From Flavobacterium sp. PMTSA4 (lineage in GTDB: Bacteria > Bacteroidota > Bacteroidia > Flavobacteriales > Flavobacteriaceae), in the NCBI RefSeq assembly GCF_032098525.1, contig NZ_CP134890.1, forward strand, positions 496,001 through 560,000: DNA of 64,000 nucleotides. Reading direction: 5' to 3'. The notes beneath the pieces were generated by a model. The model was given only the letters and a program-made list of their open reading frames with translations. It made no database searches and had not been told where the DNA came from. Positions 26,648-35,570 of the stretch are shown in pieces. Each line of letters begins with the position of its first letter. The first letter of the stretch is position 1. Both the position numbers and the translations under genes were made by a program.

Positions 26648-27046
26648 AAACGTACAGGCAAGTATTCCAAACGTACATCAAAGTATTTCAAACGTACAAG
26701 CAAGTATTCAAAACGTACATCAAAGTATTCCAAACGTACAAGCAAGTATTCAAAACGTACATCAAAGTATTTCAAACGTACAAGCAAGTATTCAAAACGT
26801 ACATCAAAGTATTTCAAACGTACAAGCAAGTATTCGAAACGTACATCAAAGTATTCCAAACGTACAAGCAAGTATTCGAAACGTACATCAAAGTATTCCA
26901 AACGTACATCAAAGTATTTTAAAATGACAGGCAAGTATTTGCAAATGACATCAAAGTATTCACAAATGACAGGCAAGTATTCGCAAATGACATCAAAGTA
27001 TTCACAAATGACAAGCAATCTTTAGCAAATTACGTCAAAGATTTTG
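26648..27046. repeat. 21-bp tandem array B (nineteen units)
   Basis: Nineteen consecutive units of exactly 21 bp. The first thirteen begin AAACGTAC and the last six carry AAATGAC or a variant. Within both groups an AAGCAAG/AGGCAAG type alternates with an ATCAAAG type, giving a 42-bp higher order that breaks at 26900. Because 21 is a multiple of three, both strands stay open in one frame, which creates spurious repeat ORFs. It lies upstream of the response-regulator operon. Confidence 0.92.
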
Positions 27047-27127
27047 CCATGAATACATTCTTTTTTTGCTTCAAATGAGGAAAACCGTAAAACACTTTGA
27101 AAGTTTTTTTAGTATTTTGGTGAAATT

Positions 27128-27146
27128 AGGGGGAAATCCCCCTTTT
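27128..27146 (+). terminator. GC-rich hairpin, possible terminator
   Basis: AGGGGG AAAT CCCCCT followed by TTT, an isolated strong hairpin in AT-rich DNA between array B and the YcxB-like gene. The T-run is short, so the role is uncertain. Confidence 0.35.
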
Positions 27147-27240
27147 ATATATGATATTGGTTGTATATTTTTGGTAAAATATTGAATCAAAGTCTGTAGT
27201 TTTGAGAACAGCTTAAACAAACAATTTTAATATAAAATAA

Positions 27241-27787
27241 ATGGAATTAGAATATAGTTTAAATGAAGAAGATTATTTAACACAACAATTATACTCGGCT
27301 TCAAAATCAGATAGAGTAAAAAAACAAAGATTTAAAAGTAGATTATTAGTTGCATTAATCTTTATAAGTTTAAGCTATTTGTTTTATGCTAAAGAGGATA
27401 ATTTCTTAATGTATTATTTTGCGGGTTTTAGTATTCTAACGTTTATATTTTATCCTTATTACCAAAAAAAAGCTCTATTACAAACATTATCAAAAGTATA
27501 TAATCGAAACTTATAAAAGCAAGTTTAATGTTTCATGCCATTCTGTTTTTAATGAAAATAGTATTGTTTGTACAGATATTATCGGAGAAAGTAAAATCAA
27601 TTTGTCAATCATTGAAGAAATTATAGAAATCAAAGATTATATTTATCTTAAAATTAAAACAGGAGGCTATTTTATACTTCCAAAGTCAAAAATTGAAAAT
27701 GTCACTGAAGTTCAAATAAATTTAGCTTCACTAGCTGAAAAATTGAAGATTAATTATACTAAAGAACTTGAGTGGAAATGGAAATGA
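27241..27787 (+). pseudogene. YcxB-like membrane protein, frameshifted
   Basis: Two frames together give one protein. Frame 1 (27241-27516) encodes an N-terminal cytosolic part and two membrane helices (LLVALIFISLSYLFYA, FLMYYFAGFSILTFIFYP). Frame 2 continues through YIIETYKSKFNVS and ends with GGYFILPKSKIENV and LAEKLKINY, the YcxB-like C-terminal domain. The switch falls in an eight-A run at 27464-27471; seven A residues would restore one frame of about 182 codons. It is therefore a pseudogene, a slippage-controlled gene or a sequencing error. Confidence 0.75.
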
Positions 27788-27811
27788 AAATTATTATTTA
27801 AAATGTTAGAC

Positions 27812-28309
27812 ATGAAAATATATCTTTCGTTATTTTTTATTTTCTTATTAGGATGTTCACATAAAAAAGAAGAGTCTACAATAAAACAGTTTATTGTTTT
27901 TTCAATAGAAAATGAAGTCTTTGTCTCTGCAAAGAGTAATTTTAATGATACTTTATTCTATGAACATAAATATTCGGACACAACAAAGTATTCTTATATT
28001 AAACTTACAAAAGAAGAAAATGAAGAATTGAAAAAGCTTATAGAAAATATTCTTTTAGAGAAAGATTCTCCCAAGTTCGCATTATCATCAGGTCAAGAGT
28101 TATTTATTATCAATAATAAGAAACCTCTTTTTTATGTGAATAATTACATCAATGAATCAGAAAATTACAAAAAGATAAATTTATTTTTCCTGCAAACTAG
28201 CTCAAAAATGGTTAGTGCCAATGAAATAAAAAACTTTTGGAATATAGCTGATATAGTTCCACCACCGCATCCTCCAAAAAAAGGAATAAAACTGCATAAG
28301 AAATCCTAA
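27812..28309 (+). CDS. Small lipoprotein of unknown function
   Basis: 165 residues from the ATG at 27812, chosen because MKIYLSLFFIFLLGC gives a clean signal peptide with lipobox LLGC (Cys15); an ATG 9 bases upstream is also possible. The mature protein is charged with no recognised domain and ends in a Pro/Lys tail (PPPHPPKKG). It lies 2 bases before the next gene and is probably co-transcribed with it. Confidence 0.65.
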   Translation: MKIYLSLFFIFLLGCSHKKEESTIKQFIVFSIENEVFVSAKSNFNDTLFYEHKYSDTTKYSYIKLTKEENEELKKLIENILLEKDSPKFALSSGQELFIINNKKPLFYVNNYINESENYKKINLFFLQTSSKMVSANEIKNFWNIADIVPPPHPPKKGIKLHKKS

Positions 28310-28311
28310 CC

Positions 28312-28839
28312 ATGAAGAAACTTGGAATTCTACTTTTAACTATTATTTTTTCAACAGTTCTCGCTGCTTTGTACGGTGCAATTCATGATCAGGTTACCTA
28401 CTCTATTTCATCTGAATATTTTACCATATACAAATTTGACCAATTTGGCTTTTCAGATTGGGGAAATAATAATCCAAGATTAACAACAGCTTTGATAGGT
28501 GTTTTAGCTACTTGGTGGGTTGGATTCTACATAGGTATATTTCAAGGCTTGATAGGACTCTTTCACTCTAATTACAAGTTGATGTTCAAGTATGTTTTGA
28601 ATGCTATTTTTATAACTTTAGGAGTTACAGTGTTGTTTGGTGTTTTTGGGTATGTAGCGGAAATAATGGATGCAGAAGCATATAAAGACTGTTGTTTTCC
28701 TTACCAAATTAAAGATGGAAAGAGCTTTATGACTGTTGGTTCTATTCACAATTATGGTTACACAGGAGGAGAAATTGGAGCAGTTATTGGGGTAGCATAT
28801 CAAATTATAATGAAAAAAAGAGAAACTGTAGATAAATAG
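28312..28839 (+). CDS. Multi-TM membrane protein of unknown function
   Basis: 175 residues with four predicted membrane helices (about 4-24, 58-80, 94-120, 150-167). Polar loops contain GFSDWGNNNPRLTTA and a DCCFPYQ pair of cysteines. No known motif. It follows the lipoprotein gene by 2 bases, suggesting that the two products act together at the envelope. Confidence 0.65.
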   Translation: MKKLGILLLTIIFSTVLAALYGAIHDQVTYSISSEYFTIYKFDQFGFSDWGNNNPRLTTALIGVLATWWVGFYIGIFQGLIGLFHSNYKLMFKYVLNAIFITLGVTVLFGVFGYVAEIMDAEAYKDCCFPYQIKDGKSFMTVGSIHNYGYTGGEIGAVIGVAYQIIMKKRETVDK

Positions 28840-28893
28840 TAATTTTCATTTAGTAAAATGGATTTAACAAATTTTGTTATCAAATAACTCATT

Positions 28894-29763
28894 ATGAAAC
28901 GCAACACAGTTGTCTTGCTAATTCTTATCTTGTTTTCTTCATGCCAAAAGGAGGACAACGATTACTTTATAAAAGTTTCACAAAACGATCAAAAATTAAG
29001 TGTTCCTTCCTGGAACGATTGGCGTTCGCAACATAATGAAAAAGGACAAACTTTTGAAGCATATCTTAAATGTAAAAAAGCGACTCCAAATGCATTCAAA
29101 AAAACAATATATTTAACACAGATTGGAGAGTTTGATGAACTTCAAACAAAACAAATTAATTTATTAAAAGAATACCTTTCTATTTTTTTTCAATTAGACA
29201 CAAAATCATATAGTTCAATAGCAACTACCAGCATTCCTGACCATGCTAAGAGAATTGGACAAGAAGGTCAGGAACAATTACTAACACGATACATATTAGA
29301 TACGGTTTTAATGGATAAAAAATCTTTTGACGCAGTAGCATTAATGGCAATTTCTGAAAAAGACCTTTATCCAAGTCCCGATTGGAATTATGTTTTTGGT
29401 CAGGCTTCTTATGAAAAACACGTTGCCGTTAGTTCGATATATCGATTTCAAGACGAAGCACTTTCTGAAAGTAACTTTAAACTGAGTTTGACAAGACTTC
29501 TAAAAGTTAGCTCACATGAAATCGGTCATATGTTTGGACTCAATCATTGTATTGATGCAGATTGTGTGATGAACGGTTCTAACAACATGCCTGAAACCGA
29601 TAGAAATTCATCAAGACTTTGCTCTAAATGTCAAAAAAAGTTACACTATAATCTGAAATATGACAATCTAAAAAGATTAAAAGAATTAATTTATTTTTTC
29701 AAAAGAAATGAACTTCCTGATGAACTGCTATTATTAGAAAAAGATTTGAGTATATTACAATAA
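28894..29763 (+). CDS. Archaemetzincin-like zinc metallopeptidase lipoprotein
   Basis: 289 residues. Signal peptide with lipobox FSSC (Cys17). The zinc site is HEIGHMFGLNHC (His208, Glu209, His212, His218, Cys219), followed by Cys224-x-Met226 and a CxxC pair (Cys243, Cys246). This matches the archaemetzincin (M54) pattern, in which the four cysteines bind a second structural zinc. Archaemetzincins are usually soluble, so a lipid-anchored envelope form is notable. Substrate unknown. Confidence 0.85.
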   Translation: MKRNTVVLLILILFSSCQKEDNDYFIKVSQNDQKLSVPSWNDWRSQHNEKGQTFEAYLKCKKATPNAFKKTIYLTQIGEFDELQTKQINLLKEYLSIFFQLDTKSYSSIATTSIPDHAKRIGQEGQEQLLTRYILDTVLMDKKSFDAVALMAISEKDLYPSPDWNYVFGQASYEKHVAVSSIYRFQDEALSESNFKLSLTRLLKVSSHEIGHMFGLNHCIDADCVMNGSNNMPETDRNSSRLCSKCQKKLHYNLKYDNLKRLKELIYFFKRNELPDELLLLEKDLSILQ

Positions 29764-29785
29764 TTTGTTCTTTAAATAACCTCTA

Positions 29786-29840
29786 ACTTGCCGCTTACTT
29801 GCTGTTTACTTGCAGTATACTTGCAGCCAAAGTGCAGTAA
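29786..29840. repeat. 11-bp tandem repeat between convergent genes
   Basis: Five units of 11 bp; the first four begin ACTTGC and the fifth is degenerate (AAGTGC). They fill most of the 97-base gap between the archaemetzincin and MpaB-like genes. GCTTACTTGCTG near the start and CAGTAAGC at the end can pair, so the block can also fold. Confidence 0.6.
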
Positions 29841-29860
29841 GCTATTATAAAACTCAAAAA

Positions 29861-30625
29861 TCATCCTCTATAAACATCCAAAGCATCAATTTGTTGTTTG
29901 TACTCAGATGGTAGCAGTATGTTGCGTAACAGCCAATCCATTTTCATCAATTTACTGATTTTATAAAACGGAACGGCTGGCGTGAGCAACGAGAAGTCGC
30001 TAAACTGGAGCATGGTTTTTACAGCTACTGGAACTACTAGTTTTTGAGCTTCCAGCAACACTTTAAACCGAACGGCGCCAAGGTGTTTTTTGTATTGCAG
30101 AAAAAGATCGGTAGTATAATCACTTTTTTTCAAGTCGCTTTTAAGGTGTTGGTTTCTAACGGGTAGCCAATCGATATAATTATCGGGCAGTTCTTTCAAT
30201 CCCATGCCGGTTCCAACGCGGTAAAACACATTGTACACTTCTTCTTTTTCGGCATCGGTAAGTTTGTTTTCCAAAAGTTCATAGGAAGCAATAGAATAAT
30301 GAATGAGCATGAACAAAACATCACGATATGCCCAATCGGGAATCACATCGCCTCTGCTCTGCTCTACCGCCGAATGGATTTTTCGCATGGTGTCAACGGC
30401 TTTGTTGGCTTCGTCTAGTGGTGAGAAAACAATCTTTCGGGCATAGGCAACCGTAGAAAACAACCGACCAATTGGGTCAGCCGGAAGCTTGCCTGTAAAA
30501 TAGAGCCAATCAACGGCTTTGTTAAGCGCAAACTCTGCCGAAGCACCCGCAAAGATGAACAGCACCGTATCGCTTTTGCCCCATATTTTTCGAACAATCG
30601 AGTCTTTTTTGACGAAGTATTCCAT
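29861..30625 (-). CDS. MpaB-family oxygenase (DUF2236)
   Basis: 254 residues, soluble. Family features are FAGASAEFALNKAVDWLYFTGKL, DPIGRLFSTVAYARKIVF, ANKAVDTMRKIHSAVEQSRG and YRDVLFMLIHYSIAS; the conserved His residues (IHSAVE, LIHYS) would ligate the b-type haem in MpaB/latex-clearing-like proteins. The physiological substrate is unknown. Monocistronic and convergent with the archaemetzincin gene. Confidence 0.8.
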   Translation of the reverse strand: MEYFVKKDSIVRKIWGKSDTVLFIFAGASAEFALNKAVDWLYFTGKLPADPIGRLFSTVAYARKIVFSPLDEANKAVDTMRKIHSAVEQSRGDVIPDWAYRDVLFMLIHYSIASYELLENKLTDAEKEEVYNVFYRVGTGMGLKELPDNYIDWLPVRNQHLKSDLKKSDYTTDLFLQYKKHLGAVRFKVLLEAQKLVVPVAVKTMLQFSDFSLLTPAVPFYKISKLMKMDWLLRNILLPSEYKQQIDALDVYRG

Positions 30626-30739
30626 AGCATGCTATTAATGGCACCAATTTACAAATTAATCGTTCGGGATATTGTAATGAATTGTTAAGAATTGCTAGGT
30701 TTTTAGTATCTTAGATATACTATTTAAATTATGGTCGTT

Positions 30740-31042
30740 ATGAATGCTAATACTAATAAAAACAACAGAAGATTGTGGCTAATTATTGCTATACCTACCG
30801 TTATTTTACTGCTGCCGCTGCTAGCCATGTTGTTTACTGATGAAGTAAACTGGACGGTTTTTGATTTCATTGTTGCTGGATTGCTCCTTTTTGGGGTAAG
30901 TTTTTTGAGTGAACTCGTGTTGCGACACATCAAGAATCGCAAACACAGAATTATTGCTATTGCTATACTACTGCTCATACTGTTGCTTATTTGGCTGGAG
31001 CTTGCTGTGGGTATTTTTGGAAGTCCGTTTGCGGGTGTTTGA
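30740..31042 (+). CDS. Small three-TM membrane protein
   Basis: 100 residues from the ATG at 30740; an ATG 9 bases upstream is possible. Three hydrophobic helices (about 12-32, 41-60, 74-93) separated by short basic loops (RHIKNRKHR). The C-terminal GIFGSPFAG is the only distinctive motif. Unknown function; monocistronic. Confidence 0.6.
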   Translation: MNANTNKNNRRLWLIIAIPTVILLLPLLAMLFTDEVNWTVFDFIVAGLLLFGVSFLSELVLRHIKNRKHRIIAIAILLLILLLIWLELAVGIFGSPFAGV

Positions 31043-31143
31043 TATCTTGTAAGATAACTTTAATTGAAAACACTGGTAACGATAAATATATTTAGTATTT
31101 TTGACCCCAATCAGAACCAACCGAAACTTGAAAATATCCTTCT

Positions 31144-32007
31144 ATGTTTGTTAAACTAAAACAGGTTAGAGCTTATTTTTCTAACGCTACTATTCTTGAA
31201 AACTATTCAAAACTCAAGCCTTCAGCATTTATAATACCCATTGTTTTTTTAGCGGCTCTTGTTTTATTTCTCTACAGTCAAAATGCCTTATCGGTTGAAC
31301 AATATCCACTGATTCAAAAGAACTACTTCTTATCCATAAACGCTGCCTTATCGCAGTATCCTAATCTAATTTTAAACATTACCCAAATTGGTGATACTTT
31401 AGTGCTTTTATCCTTGTTTTCGATAGCTTTGTACTATACTCCAAAAATTTGGGAATCGTTTATATCTGCTACTATTGTTGCCGCTATCTTTTCGAGAGGT
31501 TTAAAGAGTTTCTTTTCAATTCCAAGACCTCTTCAAGTTTACGACGTTGATAGTTTTGTAATCATCGGTAGAAGAATGCCTGGTTTCAGCAGTTTTCCTT
31601 CCGGACATACCATTACTACTTTTTCCATCTTAATTGTGTTACTTTTTTCGTTTATGCCCAAAAAGTATTTGTCTAAAGCTTTGTGGTGTATCGGTATCCT
31701 TGCGTTAGGCTATATGATTGCTTTTACCCGAGTTGGTGTTGGTGCCCATCATCCATTGGATGTAATATCAGGTAGTGCTATCGGTTATCTATCGGCACTT
31801 ATCGGAATCTTTATCACCAGAAAATACAACATTTGGGCGTGGGTTGGTAATCAAAAGTATTATCCTTTTTTCATGGTATTGTTTGTGGTTAGCGCTGGTG
31901 TAATGTTATTTAAAATCTATACCGAAAACCTTATTGTTTATTATCTGACGCTTGTTGTTTTATTTTTTTCATTATATAAAATGTACCATGTTTACTTTAA
32001 AAAATAA
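31144..32007 (+). CDS. PAP2 phosphatase, LpxE/LpxF-like
   Basis: 287 residues, about six membrane helices. All three PAP2 motifs are present: K121-x6-RP (KSFFSIPRP), PSGH (152-155) and R196-x5-H202-x3-D206 (TRVGVGAHHPLD). The next gene overlaps it by 20 nt and encodes an EptA-like transferase. In other bacteria LpxE-type lipid A phosphatases are paired with EptA, removing a phosphate before phosphoethanolamine addition. The role is therefore inferred from context; a generic undecaprenyl-pyrophosphate phosphatase is the alternative. Confidence 0.85.
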   Translation: MFVKLKQVRAYFSNATILENYSKLKPSAFIIPIVFLAALVLFLYSQNALSVEQYPLIQKNYFLSINAALSQYPNLILNITQIGDTLVLLSLFSIALYYTPKIWESFISATIVAAIFSRGLKSFFSIPRPLQVYDVDSFVIIGRRMPGFSSFPSGHTITTFSILIVLLFSFMPKKYLSKALWCIGILALGYMIAFTRVGVGAHHPLDVISGSAIGYLSALIGIFITRKYNIWAWVGNQKYYPFFMVLFVVSAGVMLFKIYTENLIVYYLTLVVLFFSLYKMYHVYFKK

Positions 32008-33514
32008 CCTGAAATTAATTCATTTTGCTTTAATCCTAAGTGCGCTGAACTTTGCGTTCTTTCATTATCCATTTTTCAAATTTGTTTTTGAAAACGTTGA
32101 TTATAAAGGTTTCAACGGGATTACTGTAATCATAAGTTTAATCATTTTAATGATTGTATTGAATGCTTTTGTGTTCTACCTGTTCTTATACCTTTCTCGT
32201 TATGTTGGAAAGTTTTTATTGGTGGTTTTCTTTCTAGTCAATTCGGTAGCGGTTTATTTTATCAATACTTATAGCGTAATGCTTGATGAAAGCATGATTG
32301 GCAATGTGCTCAATACCAAATACGAAGAAGCCAGTAGTTTCTTTTCCTTAAAACTTATCGCTTACCTCCTTTTCCTTGGGATTCTTCCAAGTATTTATAT
32401 CATCAGAACCAAGTATACCTCTGTTCCGGTAAAGAAGTTTTTAAAAACCATTTCGCTTACGCTTGCCTTTGTGTTGCTTTTAGCTTTTGCCAATGCCAGC
32501 AATTGGTTGTGGATTGATAAAAACTCTAAAACTCTTGGAGGTTTAGCCATGCCTTGGTCATACACAGTAAACATTTCGCTTTTTTACATTCACGAGGCAA
32601 AGAAGAATGAAAAAGAAATATTATTGCCTAATGCTACTATCAAAGACAATCAAAAATCGGTAGTGGTATTGGTTATAGGAGAATCAGCCAGAAGCCAAAA
32701 CTTCTCTTTGTATGGTTATTCAAAAGATACCAACCCATTGCTTTCTAAAATACCAAATCTGTATCATTTTAAAGCCAATTCATCGGCAACTTATACTACT
32801 GCTGGTGTAAAAGCCATCCTAGAACATAAAGACACAGGCGATTTATATGAAATATTACCAAATTATTTATACCGAAACGATGTTGAAGTAATCTGGAGAA
32901 CTTCCAATTGGGGTGAACCGCCAGTGCACATTAAAAACTTTGAGAACAAACAATTCCTTCAAAAGAATTGCAAAGGCGAAATCTGTGATTACGATGAATT
33001 ACTGTTGAATGGTTTGAAAGAGGAGATTTTAGCAAGCACCAAAAACAAAATACTGATTGTATTACACACCAGCACCAGCCACGGACCAACGTACAATACT
33101 AAATATCCACCACAGTTTGAGAAATTTTCACCAGTTTGTAAAAGTGTGGAATTGGCTAAGTGTTCACAAACTGAATTGATGAATGCTTATGATAATACTA
33201 TTGTTTACACCGATTATCTTTTATCAAAAGTAATTAATGATTTAAAACAATTGACAGATTATAAAAGCACCATGCTTTTTGTTTCTGACCACGGAGAATC
33301 ATTGGGCGAAAAGAATCTTTACATGCACGGTTTGCCGATGAGTATTGCGCCAAAAGAACAATATGAAATTCCGTTTATTGTTTGGGTTTCGGATAATTCA
33401 AAGCAAGTAAAACCATTAACAGAAGTAACGCAAAACCATGTATTTCATAGTGTGTTGAACTTTTTAAACATAGGAAGTCCAATCTACGAGGAAGAAATGA
33501 ATATTTATAAGTAG
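31988..33514 (+). CDS. EptA-like phosphoethanolamine transferase
   Basis: 508 residues from the ATG at 31988 (MFTLKNN...), which starts inside the PAP2 gene. Five N-terminal membrane helices (about 10-170) and a periplasmic alkaline-phosphatase-fold catalytic domain: VVLVIGESARSQNFSLYGY, nucleophile region SSATYTTAGV, LHTSTSHGPTY and VSDHGESLGEKNLYMHG. These match EptA/ArnT-type sulfatase-fold transferases that put phosphoethanolamine on lipid A. The pair with PAP2 would lower surface charge and could give cationic peptide tolerance (inference). Confidence 0.9.
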   Translation: MFTLKNNLKLIHFALILSALNFAFFHYPFFKFVFENVDYKGFNGITVIISLIILMIVLNAFVFYLFLYLSRYVGKFLLVVFFLVNSVAVYFINTYSVMLDESMIGNVLNTKYEEASSFFSLKLIAYLLFLGILPSIYIIRTKYTSVPVKKFLKTISLTLAFVLLLAFANASNWLWIDKNSKTLGGLAMPWSYTVNISLFYIHEAKKNEKEILLPNATIKDNQKSVVVLVIGESARSQNFSLYGYSKDTNPLLSKIPNLYHFKANSSATYTTAGVKAILEHKDTGDLYEILPNYLYRNDVEVIWRTSNWGEPPVHIKNFENKQFLQKNCKGEICDYDELLLNGLKEEILASTKNKILIVLHTSTSHGPTYNTKYPPQFEKFSPVCKSVELAKCSQTELMNAYDNTIVYTDYLLSKVINDLKQLTDYKSTMLFVSDHGESLGEKNLYMHGLPMSIAPKEQYEIPFIVWVSDNSKQVKPLTEVTQNHVFHSVLNFLNIGSPIYEEEMNIYK

Positions 33515-33535
33515 AAAAGTTGTTGTGGTTTTTTT

Positions 33536-35563
33536 TTAAAGCAAACCGTGGTATTTTCTAATAAACCATTCAGAGGTAAGCGTTATCGCTACTAACACCA
33601 ATAACCAAATCCAGTCGATTAATGGCGATTTCTTAACGATGCTTTTTTGAACTGCTTTATAACTTTCGTCTGCCAGTAGTTGTTGTACTAACGTTTCTGT
33701 TTGACTAGCCAAATAGGCTTTCCCGTTGGTTTGAACGGCCAATTGGTTGAGTTTATTCCAGTCTGGATTTACAAATTGCTTTTCGATATCAAAGTCCAAT
33801 ACTTCAAAACTACCGCTATAGCTTGAGTTGGAATTCAATTCTTTTACTGAGAATGTATATTTTCCTGCTGCCAATCCATCAAGATTTACTTTAAATGAGT
33901 TTGAAAAACGCACCAAGTCGTATTTCTTTTGTTGTTTGGTTTCAGTATTGGTAACGGTTATGGTTAAACGTGCTTTTTCGTCTAGTTCGTAGTTTTTATT
34001 GAAATATTGTGCTGTAATTTCAATAGCATCACCTGAATTGTAGAAACGCTCATGAGTAACAACTAATGATTTCTTAGAATTATTAGAGGCTAAAAACTGA
34101 ATGATTTTATCAGCAAAGATGTCAAACTTCTCAAACGATTTGTTTTGAACATACACATCAGCACGCCATTTCCAGATGTTTTCACCAAACAAATAAGCAC
34201 TACGTGTTCCTTGATTGTCTGAGAATGATAACAACGGTTGGTTGGTTTCTATGTTTCTTATTCTAGAAGAAAGCAATACATTTTGATTGCTTTTTGGCGT
34301 TATGGTTCCAAATTGATTTTCTAACGGAGGAAATTGTTCAAAACCGAAATCATCTAAGGCAAATAGATTAAATTGAGTGTTAAAGGTAGCTAAATAATTC
34401 TCCGATTGACCACTCATTTTAAAATTATAATCGTCCTGATTTTGATTTAAGAAATTGAAATCCGTATTGTTTCCGGTAATAACCCAAGTGTTGATTCGTG
34501 CGTTTTTGTTTTGATCAAAAATAGATTTAAACGCTGCGTTAGGTTGATACAACACCAAAACATTATAATCTACTAACGATTTGATTTCATTTGGCTTAAG
34601 TATCGATACCTTACGTTGCGAATTAGTTTCAATACTTCTTTTAATAGCACCTAAATCAGGATGCGGTAAAGTACTAATCAAAGCTACTTCGGTGCGTTGA
34701 TCTATTACTTCTATCGCAAAGTTCTTGGTATTGTTGTAGGTATTCTTTTCTTGTTCTTTGGATGAAATGGTAGCTTTAAAAACCTGCACACCTACTTTAT
34801 CAGCGGGTAACAAAACCGAAAACGAAGCCGATTTTTTTGAAGGAGAAAAAGCAACCGTTTGCTCATTTAAAACAGCATTTCCTTGGGTAATTTTAAAGTT
34901 GGCATTGATACCTTTGGTTCCGCTGTAATTCAGAAATACTTCCACAGGAAACTTGTTCTTGTGAAACGCATACTTGTTTACATTCAGCTGCGTTACTTTC
35001 AAATCCAAATAAGTGGTTGTATCACCAACGGCAATTGGATATACTTTCTTTTCAGTATCAAAGCTAAAAACATAATCTTCACCACTAGTTTGATTACCGT
35101 CAGTGATAAGAATTGACGGGTATTGTTGGTTCTTGTAAACACTTTTCAGGTTTTTAGCAACCAAATCCAATCGGGATTGTTTTCCTGTAAACGTGATAGA
35201 ATCCGCTGGCAATACATCGGTATCAAATTGATAGGTTTGAACCTCAAACTTATCTTGAAGCGCACTGTTTTTCGAAATAGCATTAAAAACTTCTAAGGCT
35301 TGTTTGTCGGCTTTTAAGTCTTTTATCGAAGCAGAATTGTCAAGTACAATGGGTAAAGGTGTTTTGACTACTTCAATGGTTTTCCTAGAAATGATTGGGT
35401 TTATAAACAAAAGCAATATCCCAAAAATGGATAGAAAACGTAAAAAAGCCAAAAGCAAAGTTGTATTCGACTTGCTTTTAGCTTTAAAAAAATATTGGTA
35501 AAATGATAACGCAAACGCTATTCCAATGGAAAGTAATATCAATAAAATAGTGTTTGTGGTCAT
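33536..35563 (-). CDS. VWA-domain membrane protein
   Basis: 675 residues. Two N-terminal membrane helices (about 5-26 and 37-58), a von Willebrand A-type domain with MIDAS-like DNSAS (VLDNSASI, about residues 74-78) and SILITDGNQTSG, long beta-rich repeats, and a C-terminal membrane helix (WIWLLVLVAITLTSEWF). It resembles BatA-associated or CARDB-like VWA proteins of Bacteroidota that are anchored at both ends; function unknown. Monocistronic. Confidence 0.8.
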   Translation of the reverse strand: MTTNTILLILLSIGIAFALSFYQYFFKAKSKSNTTLLLAFLRFLSIFGILLLFINPIISRKTIEVVKTPLPIVLDNSASIKDLKADKQALEVFNAISKNSALQDKFEVQTYQFDTDVLPADSITFTGKQSRLDLVAKNLKSVYKNQQYPSILITDGNQTSGEDYVFSFDTEKKVYPIAVGDTTTYLDLKVTQLNVNKYAFHKNKFPVEVFLNYSGTKGINANFKITQGNAVLNEQTVAFSPSKKSASFSVLLPADKVGVQVFKATISSKEQEKNTYNNTKNFAIEVIDQRTEVALISTLPHPDLGAIKRSIETNSQRKVSILKPNEIKSLVDYNVLVLYQPNAAFKSIFDQNKNARINTWVITGNNTDFNFLNQNQDDYNFKMSGQSENYLATFNTQFNLFALDDFGFEQFPPLENQFGTITPKSNQNVLLSSRIRNIETNQPLLSFSDNQGTRSAYLFGENIWKWRADVYVQNKSFEKFDIFADKIIQFLASNNSKKSLVVTHERFYNSGDAIEITAQYFNKNYELDEKARLTITVTNTETKQQKKYDLVRFSNSFKVNLDGLAAGKYTFSVKELNSNSSYSGSFEVLDFDIEKQFVNPDWNKLNQLAVQTNGKAYLASQTETLVQQLLADESYKAVQKSIVKKSPLIDWIWLLVLVAITLTSEWFIRKYHGLL

Positions 35564-35570
35564 TCTTTAT

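Noticed and set aside
26623..27018. Open frames on both strands across the 21-bp array (repeating FKTYIKVFQTYKQV-type and its opposite-strand counterpart)
   Set aside because: They exist because the repeat unit is a multiple of three. No start signals, no domain and the same openness on both strands argue for non-coding DNA.
26648..27046. CRISPR array
   Set aside because: Units are contiguous without unique spacers and no cas genes are nearby.
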